The notes beneath the pieces were generated by a model. That model searched no databases. It had not been told where the DNA came from and was given only the letters and a program-made list of their open reading frames with translations. Positions 4,822 to 5,562 of a DNA stretch of 5,562 nucleotides are shown in pieces. Positions within the stretch are counted from its first letter, which is position 1. Every line of letters starts with the position of its first letter. The stretch comes from an uncultured Clostridia bacterium (GTDB lineage: Bacteria; Bacillota; Clostridia; Christensenellales; Borkfalkiaceae), in contig CALGVF010000200.1 in assembly GCA_937920115.1 (NCBI GenBank), forward strand, positions 1-5,562, written 5' to 3'. The position numbers were made by a program, and so were the translations under genes.

Positions 4822-4850
4822 ATTATATAGTATTCTTTTAAAACTGTAAA
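4822..4850 (-). promoter_or_regulatory. Promoter of the M18 aminopeptidase gene
   Basis: On the minus strand TTTACA (4845-4850) and TATAAT (4822-4827) are separated by exactly 17 bases. This is a perfect -10 and a five-of-six -35 for the housekeeping sigma factor. The likely start of the transcript falls about 15-20 bases before the ATG at 4798. It overlaps the region where the divergent alr promoter must also lie. Confidence 0.85.
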
Positions 4851-4866
4851 GCAAAGCGGAGGATAA

Positions 4867-5562
4867 ATGCGGGGAATAATCGAAATTAACCTTAAAATTT
4901 TGGAAAACAATCTGAAATATTTTAAAAGTCGGGCGGGCGGGGAAGTGAAAATCGCTTGCGTTGTAAAGGCGAACGCTTACGGTCACGGACTGAAAGAGGT
5001 TGTCAAAGCGACGGAAAATCTCGCCGATTATTACGTTGTCGCAACGGTCGAAGAGGGGGTGGAAGTAAGAGGAATAACCGCAAAGCCGATTCTTCTTTTA
5101 TGCCCTTTAAGTACCGAAGAAATCGCCGTCTGTATTGAAAATAAACTCGAAATGAGTATCGGCTCGATTGACGAATCCGAAAGAATAATATCCGTATCTG
5201 AAAATATGAACACGGGTGCATACGTTCACTTTTGCGTGGATACGGGAATGAACAGAATGGGCTTTAAAGACGAAAAGTCGCTCTATAAGTCGATTAACAA
5301 GGTAAAAAATTGTAGAACGGCGACGATAAAAGGCGTATATAGTCACTTTTTCGACGGAAAGAACAAAGAGATAACGGACAGACAGTTCGCGAAGTTTTCG
5401 GAATTTGCAAATAACTTCGATAAAACGGTTATACGGCATATCTCGGCGACCGACGGTTTCGCTTACGAAAAATATCGGCTCGATATGTGCAGAATAGGCA
5501 TAGGCTTGTACGGCTACGAAAGCGAAGAAGTCGAACCCTGTCTTGCGGTCAGGAGTTACGTT
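4867..5562 (+). CDS. alr: Alanine racemase, N-terminal 232 residues (runs off right edge)
   Basis: The enzyme interconverts L- and D-alanine for peptidoglycan with pyridoxal phosphate. Residues 1-217 match the N-terminal TIM barrel. The PLP lysine is K34 in VVKANAYGHG, VDTGMNRMG (124-132) and GVYSHF (156-161) are family blocks, and R209 in RIGIGLYG (209-216) is the arginine that contacts the pyridine nitrogen (the family usually has RPG). In the H-I-x-N-S-x-G block the sequence is HISATDG (191-197), so the phosphate-contact region carries Ala and Thr where Asn and Ser are common. The C-terminal beta domain with the second catalytic tyrosine lies past the window. The ATG at 4867-4869 follows GGAGG (4858-4862) with a 4-base spacer. 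Divergent from the aminopeptidase. No clear own promoter; TTCACC (4801-4806) and TATATA (4824-4829) are weak candidates. Confidence 0.95.
   Translation, partial: MRGIIEINLKILENNLKYFKSRAGGEVKIACVVKANAYGHGLKEVVKATENLADYYVVATVEEGVEVRGITAKPILLLCPLSTEEIAVCIENKLEMSIGSIDESERIISVSENMNTGAYVHFCVDTGMNRMGFKDEKSLYKSINKVKNCRTATIKGVYSHFFDGKNKEITDRQFAKFSEFANNFDKTVIRHISATDGFAYEKYRLDMCRIGIGLYGYESEEVEPCLAVRSYV

Noticed and set aside
4662..5439. Minus-strand frames over the alr region and the aminopeptidase 5' end
   Set aside because: They overlap the alanine racemase frame, which carries the PLP lysine block, and the divergent promoter; no ribosome sites or motifs.

Overview
The window joins the distal part of a small integrative element (about 1-3381) to a stretch of host chromosome (about 3382-5562). 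The DNA is AT-rich, Shine-Dalgarno sites are strong (GGAGG type), GTG and TTG starts occur, and the terminators are classic hairpin plus T-run. All this fits a low-GC Firmicute, probably a clostridial lineage. The two host genes use many TCG, ACG, GCG and TAC codons, and the element genes do so less.

Element (all genes on the minus strand). Read in the direction of transcription, from right to left, the order is: an XRE-family regulator (2432-2917) ending at its own terminator; a three-gene cassette made of a winged-helix replication-type protein (1913-2335, TTG start), a DnaC-like helicase-loader ATPase with an N-terminal zinc-binding cluster (1089-1907) and a 104-codon gene of unknown function (770-1087); a non-coding AT-rich tract with repeats and a GC-rich dyad (about 430-769); an excisionase-like small protein (219-413); and the first 43 codons of a tyrosine integrase (1-129) that runs off the left edge. 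No relaxase, conjugation, capsid or cargo gene is visible.

Boundary. At 3338-3381 lies the exact 3' half of a tRNA-Arg(CCU): anticodon loop, 3' anticodon stem, variable loop, T arm, acceptor 3' strand and CCA, followed by a strong terminator. The sequence stops matching a tRNA at the 5' edge of the anticodon loop. This is what a tyrosine-recombinase element leaves at the end away from the restored tRNA (attR). The intact tRNA gene should therefore lie just beyond the integrase, to the left of the window. If nothing else lies past int, the whole element would be only about 4.5 kb.

Host side. An M18-family aminopeptidase (minus strand, 3523-4798) is split by one extra T in a TTTTAAAA run. It is divergently transcribed from an alanine racemase gene (alr, plus strand, 4867 to past the right edge) across a short intergenic region with a near-consensus promoter for the peptidase.

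How the parts may work together (inference): the XRE protein probably controls itself and the replication cassette through GTTCGCAA-type dyads found in front of both; rep and the DnaC-like protein would replicate the excised circle, perhaps from the repeat tract at 515-694; Int and Xis move the element at tRNA-Arg(CCU); and the dyad at 701-768 is a candidate DNA-processing site (oriT or a packaging site) that would let so small an element exploit a helper.
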